A stretch of DNA of 64,000 nucleotides from positions 62,001 through 126,000 of the forward strand of contig NZ_AP018439.1 of the NCBI RefSeq assembly GCF_009937955.1. Direction: 5' to 3'. The translations under genes were made by a program, and so were the position numbers. The stretch is from Undibacterium sp. KW1 (GTDB lineage Bacteria; Pseudomonadota; Gammaproteobacteria; Burkholderiales; Burkholderiaceae_D). How positions within the stretch are numbered: position 1 is the first letter of the stretch; each line of letters opens with the position of its first letter. This document shows positions 53,628 to 61,708 of the stretch, in pieces. The notes beneath the pieces were generated by a model, which saw nothing but the letters and a program-made list of their open reading frames with translations, was not told the origin of the DNA and did no database searches.

Positions 53628-54542
53628 TTGAAATTCAGAAATAATGGGATGCTGTCCTTGCCTTTGCTGGCTCTGGGCCTGGTCGCTTGCAGCAGCAATC
53701 CGCAGCAGGCGCATAATTCACATGATCTTGCGCGTGACCAGGAAATACAAAAAGTACTGACGCATGTTCATCAGTGCAGCCCTACGCTGAGCCTGCGTTC
53801 ACAGGCATTGACGCCGGAAGATGAACGCAAGTCTTGCGAGATGCTTGGCGCGCTTGAGCAACAGTTTCATGGCATCTTCGGTACCGCAGGCAAGCCGGTG
53901 AAGGATGACCATAATGGCAGCCTCAGAGCCAATATCTACCAGTCCAAGGAAGACTTCATCAAATACGCGACCCAGCATTTTGATATGCCGACCAATAACG
54001 GTGGCATGTATCTGGAAGGTTATCCTGAAAGACCGGGCAATCAGGCCGAGTTTGTCGCCAACCAGAAAAAAGATGGCAGTGTGCTCAATCTCGGCCATGA
54101 GTATGTGCATTACCTCGACGGTCGTTTCAATCTGTATGGTGACTTTTGCGCGAATTTGCACGACTCTCATGCGCCACCAGAAAACTGCGCCAAACCTGCA
54201 CCAATGACACCTTATCTGGTGTGGTGGACTGAAGGCATTGCTGAGTATGTTTCCAGGGGCAAGGATAATCCGGCTGCCATCAAACTTGCTGCTGAAAAGA
54301 CTTATGCATTGAGTCAGTTATTCGATACCGGCTATGAAAACAATAACGGTACTGCGCGCATATATAGCTGGGGTTATCTGGCCGTGCGCTTCATGATGGA
54401 AAAGCACAGGCCAGAGATAGAGCAGATGCTGGTATTCACACGCAGTGGTGACTACTCGCGCTATCAATCTCTGGTCAGATCATGGGGTACGGGCATGGAT
54501 AAAGAGTTTGCAGCCTGGCTAGATAGTCTGGCTAAAGCGTAG
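53628..54542 (+). CDS. M9 collagenase-like lipoprotein, catalytic domain only
   Basis: A TTG start at 53628 with GGGAGA six bases upstream gives M-K-F-R-N-N-G-M-L-S-L-P-L-L-A-L-G-L-V-A-C, a lipoprotein signal with Cys21. The later ATG lacks basic residues. The peptidase motif is H-E-Y-V-H-Y-L-D-G-R-F-N-L-Y, with the third zinc ligand in W-W-T-E-G-I-A-E-Y, both classic for peptidase M9. At 304 residues it lacks the activator and C-terminal domains of full collagenases. Substrates may be small or non-collagenous. Confidence 0.85.
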   Translation: MKFRNNGMLSLPLLALGLVACSSNPQQAHNSHDLARDQEIQKVLTHVHQCSPTLSLRSQALTPEDERKSCEMLGALEQQFHGIFGTAGKPVKDDHNGSLRANIYQSKEDFIKYATQHFDMPTNNGGMYLEGYPERPGNQAEFVANQKKDGSVLNLGHEYVHYLDGRFNLYGDFCANLHDSHAPPENCAKPAPMTPYLVWWTEGIAEYVSRGKDNPAAIKLAAEKTYALSQLFDTGYENNNGTARIYSWGYLAVRFMMEKHRPEIEQMLVFTRSGDYSRYQSLVRSWGTGMDKEFAAWLDSLAKA

Positions 54543-54596
54543 TTGGAATGAGGCCGGACACTCGCGTCCGACTTCATTTTCTCAGGCAGCCATTAC

Positions 54597-55268
54597 TCAG
54601 TAAGCAGCAGATTTCGATTTTCTTGGGACCGGCACAAAATCAAACTGCCATTTGACCGGGGTTGCCTGGTCATTGACTTTGACAGTCTGGCTCAGTGGCG
54701 GCTTGATGCTGCCCAGAATTGGATGCCAGGCCTTGATTTCGTAATTGCCATCTGGCAGTTTATCCAGCATGGCAGCGCCGTTCTGATCCGTCTTGACGAA
54801 GTAGGGTGTGTCCAGCACCAGCACATAGGCGCGCATCCAGTTATGCAGGAGGCAATAGACGATGACGATGCCGGGTTTGTCGAAGATCACAGGTGGTGGT
54901 ACCACGCCGCGTTCATAAGTCTTGATTTCAAATTCCTTGGTCGCCGAGAAAGACTTCACATGATGTTCCATCTTGTCATAGTTGGGGAACTTGACTTGTG
55001 AGCCTGTGCGTATTGCCGTTACATACGGTGAGAACTGCATATCGTTTTGCGATATGATAGCCTCGGTTTTTTCTGAGGCTGGCAAGGGCGCGCCTACTGG
55101 TGTCGCATATACGACGACATCGCTCATGGCATTGCCATTTTTATCGACCGCCTGGAAATTCAGTTTTGCTGCATGTGCTACCATGGGTGAGCTTGCCACC
55201 AGTGTCAACGTCACCGTCAGCGCCAGAGCGAGCAAGCTGCGATACTTTTGCAAAAATAATAGCTTCAT
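54597..55268 (-). CDS. exported cupredoxin-like protein (methylamine-utilisation type)
   Basis: The start at 55268 (M-K-L-L-F-L-Q-K-Y-R-S) follows AAGGTGG. A signal peptide ends at A-H-A-A-K. The mature protein has a plastocyanin-like core: M-E-H-H-V-K-S-F-S as first copper ligands and V-Y-C-L-L-H-N-W-M with Cys/His, then a carboxypeptidase-regulatory-like beta domain (L-P-D-G-N-Y-E-I-K-A-W-H). Similar proteins are often labelled methylamine utilisation protein without evidence. It lies next to the trHb/DUF3034 pairs, perhaps in a shared respiratory or metal role. Confidence 0.78.
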   Translation of the reverse strand: MKLLFLQKYRSLLALALTVTLTLVASSPMVAHAAKLNFQAVDKNGNAMSDVVVYATPVGAPLPASEKTEAIISQNDMQFSPYVTAIRTGSQVKFPNYDKMEHHVKSFSATKEFEIKTYERGVVPPPVIFDKPGIVIVYCLLHNWMRAYVLVLDTPYFVKTDQNGAAMLDKLPDGNYEIKAWHPILGSIKPPLSQTVKVNDQATPVKWQFDFVPVPRKSKSAAY

Positions 55269-55286
55269 TTTTACCACCTTTAGATT

Positions 55287-55553
55287 AGAACTCATTTCAT
55301 AAATATGAATGAGATGCGTTTGCCTCATAACACGGACCGGTAACACGTTGTGGTTGTCAATTGTGGCACTATTTTCAATAAATCCAATGTTGTCTGATAC
55401 GTGTTATGAGGCAAACCCTTCGGGAACTGACGATTTGGGTGCATTGCTGCGTTGCGTCCTTTGCTAAGGCATGAGCCTTAGCTGCAGGCCACGCCTTGCA
55501 CTGCATCCCAAATCGCCTTGTTCGCACTCATCCCTATTTATGAAATGAGTTCT
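55287..55553. repeat. MITE-like nested inverted repeat
   Basis: AGAACTCATTTCATAAATA (55287-55305) and TATTTATGAAATGAGTTCT (55535-55553) are perfect 19-bp complements. An inner pair GTTTGCCTCATAACACG (55318-55334) and CGTGTTATGAGGCAAAC (55400-55416) is also perfect. A third imperfect pair begins CGATTTGGG (55430) and ends CCCAAATCG (55506-55515). No coding sequence lies inside. It fills the gap between the cupredoxin and haemoglobin genes. Confidence 0.7.
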
Positions 55554-55555
55554 AC

Positions 55556-56005
55556 TTACTTGGACACGATGGGACGCTGCATGGGTGCCAGTTTGGCGAT
55601 CAGCCTGTTTTGCACAGATGATGGTACATCATGTTTTTCCATGGCGATCTGCAAGTCTTCTGCCAGTGCATTGAAATGGGCATTCGTCACTTCCATGTCC
55701 TTGTGTACGTCTGCCATGCTGCGGCCACTGTATTTGCAAGGGCCACCGCTGAGTTCACAGAATTGTTCGGTCAGCAGGCTGGCCAGTCTTTCTGTATCTG
55801 TTTCCTTGAAAGCCTTATTGATGCGCGCATCATCGAGCACGATGGCAACGAAGGAATTGACGAAAGTACTGATGCCGGTTTTGCCACCCAGACTTTGATA
55901 CAGGGCGTCATTGCCGGTTTGCGCATGGGCAGGCAGGCTGGCAAACAAACTGATAAACAAAGTGGAAGCGGCTATGGTTTTGCACAGGCGGGAGAGAATA
56001 TTCAT
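55556..56005 (-). CDS. exported group 1 truncated haemoglobin, copy 2
   Basis: A signal peptide (A-S-T-L-F-I-S-L-F-A-S-L-P-A-H-A) precedes a trHb1 domain: L-Y-Q-S-L-G-G-K-T-G-I, F-V-A-I-V-L-D-D, the G-G-P-C-K-Y-S-G motif and the proximal His in A-D-V-H-K-D-M. Periplasmic location is unusual for globins. It follows its DUF3034 partner by 33 bases and repeats the same gene pair found just upstream. Confidence 0.87.
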   Translation of the reverse strand: MNILSRLCKTIAASTLFISLFASLPAHAQTGNDALYQSLGGKTGISTFVNSFVAIVLDDARINKAFKETDTERLASLLTEQFCELSGGPCKYSGRSMADVHKDMEVTNAHFNALAEDLQIAMEKHDVPSSVQNRLIAKLAPMQRPIVSK

Positions 56006-56038
56006 GATAGGTCTTTTTTATAGATAGTCAGTGGGCGC

Positions 56039-56947
56039 TCAGAATCCTGCTTGCAGGGACAAGTACCAGCCACGCTGATTTTTTGGATTGAAGATGGTGA
56101 TGTCACCCAGTGTCGCGTAAGCCGCCGTGACAGACACATTCTTGGTTGGGAACCAGGCGACAAACACGTCGTAATAATCTTTTTCATTATCCACGCCCAG
56201 ATTGCGCGGCTTCATGCGGTATTCAGCACCGACCGCCAGTTTGCGGTTGATCAGATAAGCAACTGAGGTTTCCAGCATGGGTTTATAGCTGTCTTTCTTG
56301 TCGCCACCAAAGCCCAGTATGCCCATCTGGTTGGCCTTGGTCATGCGCACCGTACCATTCAGCAGCAGGCTTTGTTCGAGCAGGATCTTGGTCGCAGAAA
56401 AATAGTAATCAACGCCGCTGTCATCCTTTGCACCGAGTTGCTTAACGTTAGTCACACCCAGTGCACCGAGACCACCTATGCCTTTGTTGCGCTTGTACAT
56501 GGCACCAACGGCGATTTGTGGCATCCAGCTGTCCTGGTCATATACCGCATCACCGGCAACTTTGACTTTGACGCCCAAAATATCCTGTTTGATATTCAGC
56601 GCATTCAAAGGGGCCTGCGAGCCTGTGAATTCCTGGCTGGCGAGCGACAGCTCTACCCGGTCGGCAATGCCAACTGCAACGCCATAGGTTTTCAGGCTGT
56701 AGTCCTGAGTGTTGACCTGGGTATAGTGGGCATTGGCACCATAGCTGTCGCGCGTACCATAGCCTGTGATCAAGGCCCATGGCGTCAGACCGCCGCCGCC
56801 CGCACCTTCGAGCTGGCTGACACCGCCAGTAGCTGTCAGTTTGCCCATGTCCGGTTTCAGCATGTCCTGGGCCAGGCTGGCCTGCATGCAGAAAACGCTG
56901 CTGCCTGACAGGGCCAGGGCAACAAATTTATTCTTCATTTGCATCAT
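56039..56947 (-). CDS. DUF3034 outer-membrane-type protein, copy 2
   Basis: GAGGAG directly upstream supports the Met-Met start at 56947/56944. A signal peptide ends near S-L-A-Q. The mature protein has G-K-L-T-A-T-G-G-V-S-Q-L-E-G-A-G-G-G-G-L-T-P-W-A and the end K-N-Q-R-G-W-Y-L-S-L-Q-A-G-F with terminal Phe, matching DUF3034. It is predicted to be a beta barrel. Copy 1 at 57.5 kb is similar over its whole length. Confidence 0.87.
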   Translation of the reverse strand: MMQMKNKFVALALSGSSVFCMQASLAQDMLKPDMGKLTATGGVSQLEGAGGGGLTPWALITGYGTRDSYGANAHYTQVNTQDYSLKTYGVAVGIADRVELSLASQEFTGSQAPLNALNIKQDILGVKVKVAGDAVYDQDSWMPQIAVGAMYKRNKGIGGLGALGVTNVKQLGAKDDSGVDYYFSATKILLEQSLLLNGTVRMTKANQMGILGFGGDKKDSYKPMLETSVAYLINRKLAVGAEYRMKPRNLGVDNEKDYYDVFVAWFPTKNVSVTAAYATLGDITIFNPKNQRGWYLSLQAGF

Positions 56948-57058
56948 ATCTCCTCTTTATAAAGCGGCAATCTCGCACGAAAAACCGTGTATCTGCTCTT
57001 TGTACGAAGGCTACTGAAAATCAGATTCAGATTTAATGCAAAAAAAAAGATAAAAATA

Positions 57059-57523
57059 TCAGGGTTGCGCCTTGGGGAAAACGATGTCGCGTTTCATCGG
57101 AGCCAGCAAGGCCATCAGGCGGTTTTGTGTGTTAGATGGAATGGCCAGTTTGTCCATGGCGATCTGTACATCTTCTGCCAGGGCATAAAATTGTGCAGCA
57201 TTGATACCCAGACCCTGATGCACGGTTTTCATGTCATCTCCACTGTATTTGCAAGGGCCAGCACTGATGACACAAAATTGCTCTTTCAGTAATTGCGCCA
57301 GTCTGGGGATATTGGTTTCCTTGAAGCTGGCCTTGATGCGTTCATCCTGCAAAATGATGCCGACTGCTTCATCAACGATCTGACTGATACCGCTTTCACT
57401 ACCCAGCGCCTGATACAGGGTTTGCGGTGTAGTCTGGGCCTGGACTGCAGAAGTGTTTGCCATTACTGCAAACAGCAAACAGGCAAGCGCGGGAATGGGT
57501 GGAATGGGTGATATGAATTTCAT
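57059..57523 (-). CDS. exported group 1 truncated haemoglobin, copy 1
   Basis: The start at 57523 (M-K-F-I-S-P-I-P) follows TGAGGA; a longer frame runs into DUF3034 copy 1. The signal peptide ends at V-Q-A-Q. The trHb1 motifs are L-Y-Q-A-L-G-S-E-S-G-I, A-G-P-C-K-Y-S-G and proximal His in K-T-V-H-Q-G-L. It lies 10 bases after DUF3034 copy 1, so the pair is co-translated. Confidence 0.86.
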   Translation of the reverse strand: MKFISPIPPIPALACLLFAVMANTSAVQAQTTPQTLYQALGSESGISQIVDEAVGIILQDERIKASFKETNIPRLAQLLKEQFCVISAGPCKYSGDDMKTVHQGLGINAAQFYALAEDVQIAMDKLAIPSNTQNRLMALLAPMKRDIVFPKAQP

Positions 57524-57533
57524 GCGCTTATCC

Positions 57534-58427
57534 TCAATTGCCGATTTGCAGTGACAGGTACCAGCCACGCTGGTTCTTCGGATTGAAAATGGTAATGTCA
57601 CCCAGATGGGCATAGGCCAGTGTCAGTGAAACTGATTTGCTGGGAAACCAGGCCAGGAAGGCATCGTAGTAAGCCTTTTCATGATCGACCGCCAGATTTT
57701 GCGGTTTGCTGCGGTATTCGACGCCAGCGACTAGCTTGCGGTTGAGCAGGTAAGCAACCGACACTTCTGGCAATAACTGGTAATGGTTGCGCTTGTCGCC
57801 GCCAAACCCCAGCAAGCCCATCTGGTTGGCTTTGCTCAGACGTAAAGTGCCATTCAGTAGCAGGCTATGATCGAGTATCAGCTTGGTGGCCGACAGATAA
57901 TAATCAATGCCGCTGTCATCCACCGCACCCAGTTGTTTGACGCTGGTGATACCCAGTGCCTCCAGACCTTTGACTGCATGATTGCGCTTATACATGGCGC
58001 CCAGGGCGACCTGGGGTTGCCAGGTGTCCTGATCCGTGACCAGGTCACCGGCTATTTTGAGTTTGATGCCGACGACATCCTGTTGCAGTTCGAGTTTGTC
58101 GAGAGGGGCCAGGCTGCCCGTAAATTTTTGTGTCGCCAGTGACATTTCCAGTTTGTCGGCAATACCGATAGCGACACCAGCAGTTTGCAGGCGATAGTCC
58201 TGGGTGCTGACCTGGGTGATATGGGCATTGACGCCATAGCTGTCTTCACTGCCATAACCGGTAATCGTCGCCCATGGTGTCAGACCACCACCGCCTGCGC
58301 CTTCCAGTTGTATCACGCCTCCGGTCGCCAGCAGTTTGCCTTTGTCGGGCATGGGCAGACCTTGCGCCATGGAGATACTGGCGCAAGCTGACAGAGTAAA
58401 GACGAGGAGGGATTTCAGGCGCAGCAT
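57534..58427 (-). CDS. DUF3034 outer-membrane-type protein, copy 1
   Basis: ATG at 58427 (M-L-R-L-K-S-L-L-V-F) gives a signal peptide cut near S-M-A-Q; a GTG at 58442 is possible. It shares with copy 2 the T-G-G-V-x-Q-L-E-G-A-G-G-G-G-L-T-P-W-A opening, the G-L-L-G-F-G-G-D-K middle and the D-I-T-I-F-N-P-K-N-Q-R-G-W-Y end. Likely an outer-membrane barrel of unknown cargo, first in the four-gene run. Confidence 0.86.
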   Translation of the reverse strand: MLRLKSLLVFTLSACASISMAQGLPMPDKGKLLATGGVIQLEGAGGGGLTPWATITGYGSEDSYGVNAHITQVSTQDYRLQTAGVAIGIADKLEMSLATQKFTGSLAPLDKLELQQDVVGIKLKIAGDLVTDQDTWQPQVALGAMYKRNHAVKGLEALGITSVKQLGAVDDSGIDYYLSATKLILDHSLLLNGTLRLSKANQMGLLGFGGDKRNHYQLLPEVSVAYLLNRKLVAGVEYRSKPQNLAVDHEKAYYDAFLAWFPSKSVSLTLAYAHLGDITIFNPKNQRGWYLSLQIGN

Positions 58428-58519
58428 GGTGACTATTCTCACGGCAGTTCGTGGTAATCCAGCCTGCGGCTGGAGCTGGCTTCATTTATACAAGCTAGTC
58501 AGGTGTTGCACAAGACCAA

Positions 58520-59689
58520 TTAACGCTTTGCAACAAGTGTGTCAGGTTTATGAATTACGGCTTCTCTGGTCATGGCCTGGAGTCTGGCTTGCGCCTTTGC
58601 CTGCCCCAGCCTGGCCGCTTCCTGCAAATCAGCCTGCTCTTGCGCACCTTGCAGCATCGCCAGCTGGCTGAACAAATTGTAGGCCAGATGGTAGTCACGC
58701 CTGTCCAGGGCAACATCGGCAAGTACGCTGATGGTCAAGGCATAATTGCGTGAACCGGTCAGCCGGGATAGCTGCTCCAGGGCTTCATGCAGCATCTGGT
58801 CTGCGGCGTCGAGCGATCCCATCTTGCGTAAAGTGTCGCCTATTTGCATCAGGCAATTGCCTATGCTGGGTGCCCAGCCTGTGGGTTTGGCCAGTTGCAG
58901 TGCTTTTTGTAGCCATTCCAGTGCAGTTTCAAAATCATTTGCCTTGGTATAGCTATAACCTATATTGGCTGCAGTCAGGATGGCACGGCGAATCTGGCCA
59001 GAATCGAGACAGGCCTGATACGCCTTGCTCAGGTGGCTAACAGATTCGTCGAGCTGACCATTCAGGCCAGCATATAAACCAAGAAAATCATCCATCAGGG
59101 CGGCCAGGCCAGGGTGGATTTCTTTTGGGGTATTCCTCGAGGCAAAATAGCGGTCGAAATAGGATTTCGCCAATTTATCATCACGTAAAACCGCCACCCG
59201 GGCCAGGGCAGCGGCTGTACATTGCTTGCGCAAGACATCATCACCCTTGCTGGCTTCATCTATGGAGATGGCCATCTCTATGTCACATTCCACATGCTTG
59301 CCCTGGTCAGAGAAGATGAAACCCAGCATGCGATGGGCATCGCTGAGGGCGGCCGGGTCGAGATGCACGTCAGGGTGGCGCAGTATGGCCTGGATGATGG
59401 CTGCCGCGCTGTCGAGATCAGCATGCAGCCACTTTTCTTCTGCCCTGATCAACTGCAGGCGCAGATAGACCAGGGCTTTGTCGGTGTCCGTCCTGCAGGA
59501 GGTATTTAACAGTTTACTGACCTGTTCGCACAGGTTCAGGGCGCGGCTGCTGTCGCGCTGACGCAGGTGCCAGGCCAGTGTCAGTAATTCGTCGAGTTGT
59601 TCTTGCGTCACCGTTCCGGTCAAGCGCTGCTCTAACTGCGTAACTTCGCTATCGGTGGCGTATAAGTCCATGGTATGTTGGTTGCTCAA
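58520..59689 (-). CDS. cytoplasmic TPR protein (389 aa)
   Basis: The product has no signal peptide and is built of TPR-like helices (A-N-I-G-Y-S-Y-T-K-A-N-D-F-E-T-A-L-E-W-L-Q-K-A-L). The pattern resembles the TPR halves of TPR-GGDEF cyclases and MalT-type sensors, but there is no effector domain attached. A cyclase gene is divergent 285 bases away; a link is possible but unproven. Confidence 0.75.
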   Translation of the reverse strand: MSNQHTMDLYATDSEVTQLEQRLTGTVTQEQLDELLTLAWHLRQRDSSRALNLCEQVSKLLNTSCRTDTDKALVYLRLQLIRAEEKWLHADLDSAAAIIQAILRHPDVHLDPAALSDAHRMLGFIFSDQGKHVECDIEMAISIDEASKGDDVLRKQCTAAALARVAVLRDDKLAKSYFDRYFASRNTPKEIHPGLAALMDDFLGLYAGLNGQLDESVSHLSKAYQACLDSGQIRRAILTAANIGYSYTKANDFETALEWLQKALQLAKPTGWAPSIGNCLMQIGDTLRKMGSLDAADQMLHEALEQLSRLTGSRNYALTISVLADVALDRRDYHLAYNLFSQLAMLQGAQEQADLQEAARLGQAKAQARLQAMTREAVIHKPDTLVAKR

Positions 59690-59973
59690 AAGAAATTTTT
59701 CATCAGAGTAACCGATTCATTTTATAAAAGAAATGGTAGAAATTTAAGCTGGCCTTTGTATTTCGTCTTGATCTGACCAGTCCATTTACCACAATACGCA
59801 AGATTTAATCTCTGTGTTGTCACATAAGTTGGTTTTAACAATTTTTAACGGTATATACTAAAGCCCCCTGATTTTTCTTCATGGTATTTTGCCGCTTTGG
59901 ATAGCTAGAAGTAGCGGGGAAGTGCAGCACAGGATGCCGGACAGGAATTTCCGATCGCTTTTTTTGAGCCTGA

Positions 59974-61698
59974 TTGAGCCCAAGTATGAGTCGTTCTTCT
60001 TTGCGTCGAGAATTGGTGATACCCATCATCGTCCTGGTGATAGGGGTGTCTGCCGCCATAGGATGGGTCTCCATGAAGGCCGGGACAGATGCCGTCTATA
60101 CCCTGACGCAGCGCATACTTGGCGATATGGTCAACCGTATCAACCTGGCGACCGAAAAACACCTCGATGGCGCCCTGATTGCGCTGGAATCTGTCGCACC
60201 CAGTCCCAGCAATTTACCCAAAGAGCAGAATTTTTCTGCGGACATGAAAGCCCTGGAAGAAAAATTCTGGGCGGCCAGTGGCTTGTTCATGGATGTGAAT
60301 AATTATGTGTACTTTGGCGGTAGCGACGGGCGTTTTGTCGGTGTTTACCGAATTTCCAGGGAAATGGTGCAATTGTTCTGGCGGGAACCCGATGGCGACA
60401 AGCGCACGGTGTATCGCGTCAGCCATGTCGGCGACCGTTCCAACGTCTTGCGTAGTGATGACTTCGATCCGCGTTTGCGCCCCTGGTACAAGATTGCCCA
60501 GACCTCGGAAAGACCGGTCTGGTCAAAAATCTACAATAATTTCTCTTTCCATTATCCGACTATCACACTGGCAAAATCGGTCTTTAACAAGAATCATGAG
60601 TTTGCCGGTGTCATGGCAACCGACCTGACGCTCAAGGAATTATCGAATTTCCTGCGTAAACTCGAGATCAGCAAGAACAGTGTCGCCTATATCGTCGATG
60701 CGGATGGTTATATTGTTGCCACGTCTGGCCAGGAACTGCCTGAGCGCACCGTGAATGGCGTGCCAGAACGCATGCGTGCCATCGATATGAAAACACCGCT
60801 GATCAGTGAGACTTTCCAAAGAGTCGGGAGCATGAAATTGCAGGCTACCCAGACACAATCGATGGAGCTCAGCAATGGCACCATTGATGTGGCGATTTCT
60901 CCACTGGGCAACAAGCAGGGCTTGAACTGGCTGACCGTGGTCGCCGTGCCCCGTGCTGATTTCATGAGCAGTATCAACCAGGGTTTCATGCAGAGTATGG
61001 TGATTGCCCTGGCCTGTGTGATCTTTGCTCTCACCATAGGCCTGACCATCGTCGAGCGCGTGATACGAGATATACGCAAGTTGACTTCTGCTGCTGAAAA
61101 ATTTGGCAATGGCGAACCCATGCCCAGCCTGCAAATCCGTCGCACGGACGAGATAGGCGCACTGGCCCAGACTTTCATGGAGATGGAAAACAAGCTGCGC
61201 TATGACAAGCTGACCCAGGTGGCCAACCGTGAATCCCTGTTCACCCAGATCAATTACCTGCAAAAGCAGGCGCTGGAAAATCCTGGTGCCAGTGAAGGCT
61301 TTACCTTATTGTTCATAGACCTGGACCGCTTCAAATACATCAATGACAATCACGGCCATGATGCTGGCGACAAGGCCCTGGTTGTGATTGCTGCGCGTTT
61401 GCGCTCGGCTATCCGTGAGACGGATGAAGTGGCACGTTACGGCGGTGATGAATTCGTGTTGCTGCTGAAAGATACCAAGAGCTCTATCGATATCAACAAT
61501 ACCGTGGAAAAAATCTGCAATGTCGTCGAACAGCCAATTGCGCTCGAAGACATCGTTGTCAGTGTTGGTGTGTCGGTAGGCTGGGCCAGCTTCCCTGAGG
61601 ATGGCAGTGATTATGTGCGACTCATCAAGATCGCCGACAGCCGCATGTATAACCGCAAGCGCGACCGCAAATCAGGCCAGTTCGTGCATCTGGCCTGA
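59974..61698 (+). CDS. diguanylate cyclase with Cache-type sensor
   Basis: An N-terminal helix (V-I-P-I-I-V-L-V-I-G-V-S-A-A-I) and a second near 345-365 bracket a periplasmic dCache domain (D-P-R-L-R-P-W-Y, D-L-T-L-K-E-L). HAMP follows, then a GGDEF domain with R-Y-G-G-D-E-F (active site intact) and I-D-L-D-R-F-K-Y-I-N-D. No RxxD inhibitory site stands out. It makes c-di-GMP from two GTP in response to an outside ligand. Start at 59974 or 59986. Confidence 0.9.
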   Translation: MSPSMSRSSLRRELVIPIIVLVIGVSAAIGWVSMKAGTDAVYTLTQRILGDMVNRINLATEKHLDGALIALESVAPSPSNLPKEQNFSADMKALEEKFWAASGLFMDVNNYVYFGGSDGRFVGVYRISREMVQLFWREPDGDKRTVYRVSHVGDRSNVLRSDDFDPRLRPWYKIAQTSERPVWSKIYNNFSFHYPTITLAKSVFNKNHEFAGVMATDLTLKELSNFLRKLEISKNSVAYIVDADGYIVATSGQELPERTVNGVPERMRAIDMKTPLISETFQRVGSMKLQATQTQSMELSNGTIDVAISPLGNKQGLNWLTVVAVPRADFMSSINQGFMQSMVIALACVIFALTIGLTIVERVIRDIRKLTSAAEKFGNGEPMPSLQIRRTDEIGALAQTFMEMENKLRYDKLTQVANRESLFTQINYLQKQALENPGASEGFTLLFIDLDRFKYINDNHGHDAGDKALVVIAARLRSAIRETDEVARYGGDEFVLLLKDTKSSIDINNTVEKICNVVEQPIALEDIVVSVGVSVGWASFPEDGSDYVRLIKIADSRMYNRKRDRKSGQFVHLA

Positions 61699-61708
61699 TG
61701 GTTCTGAT

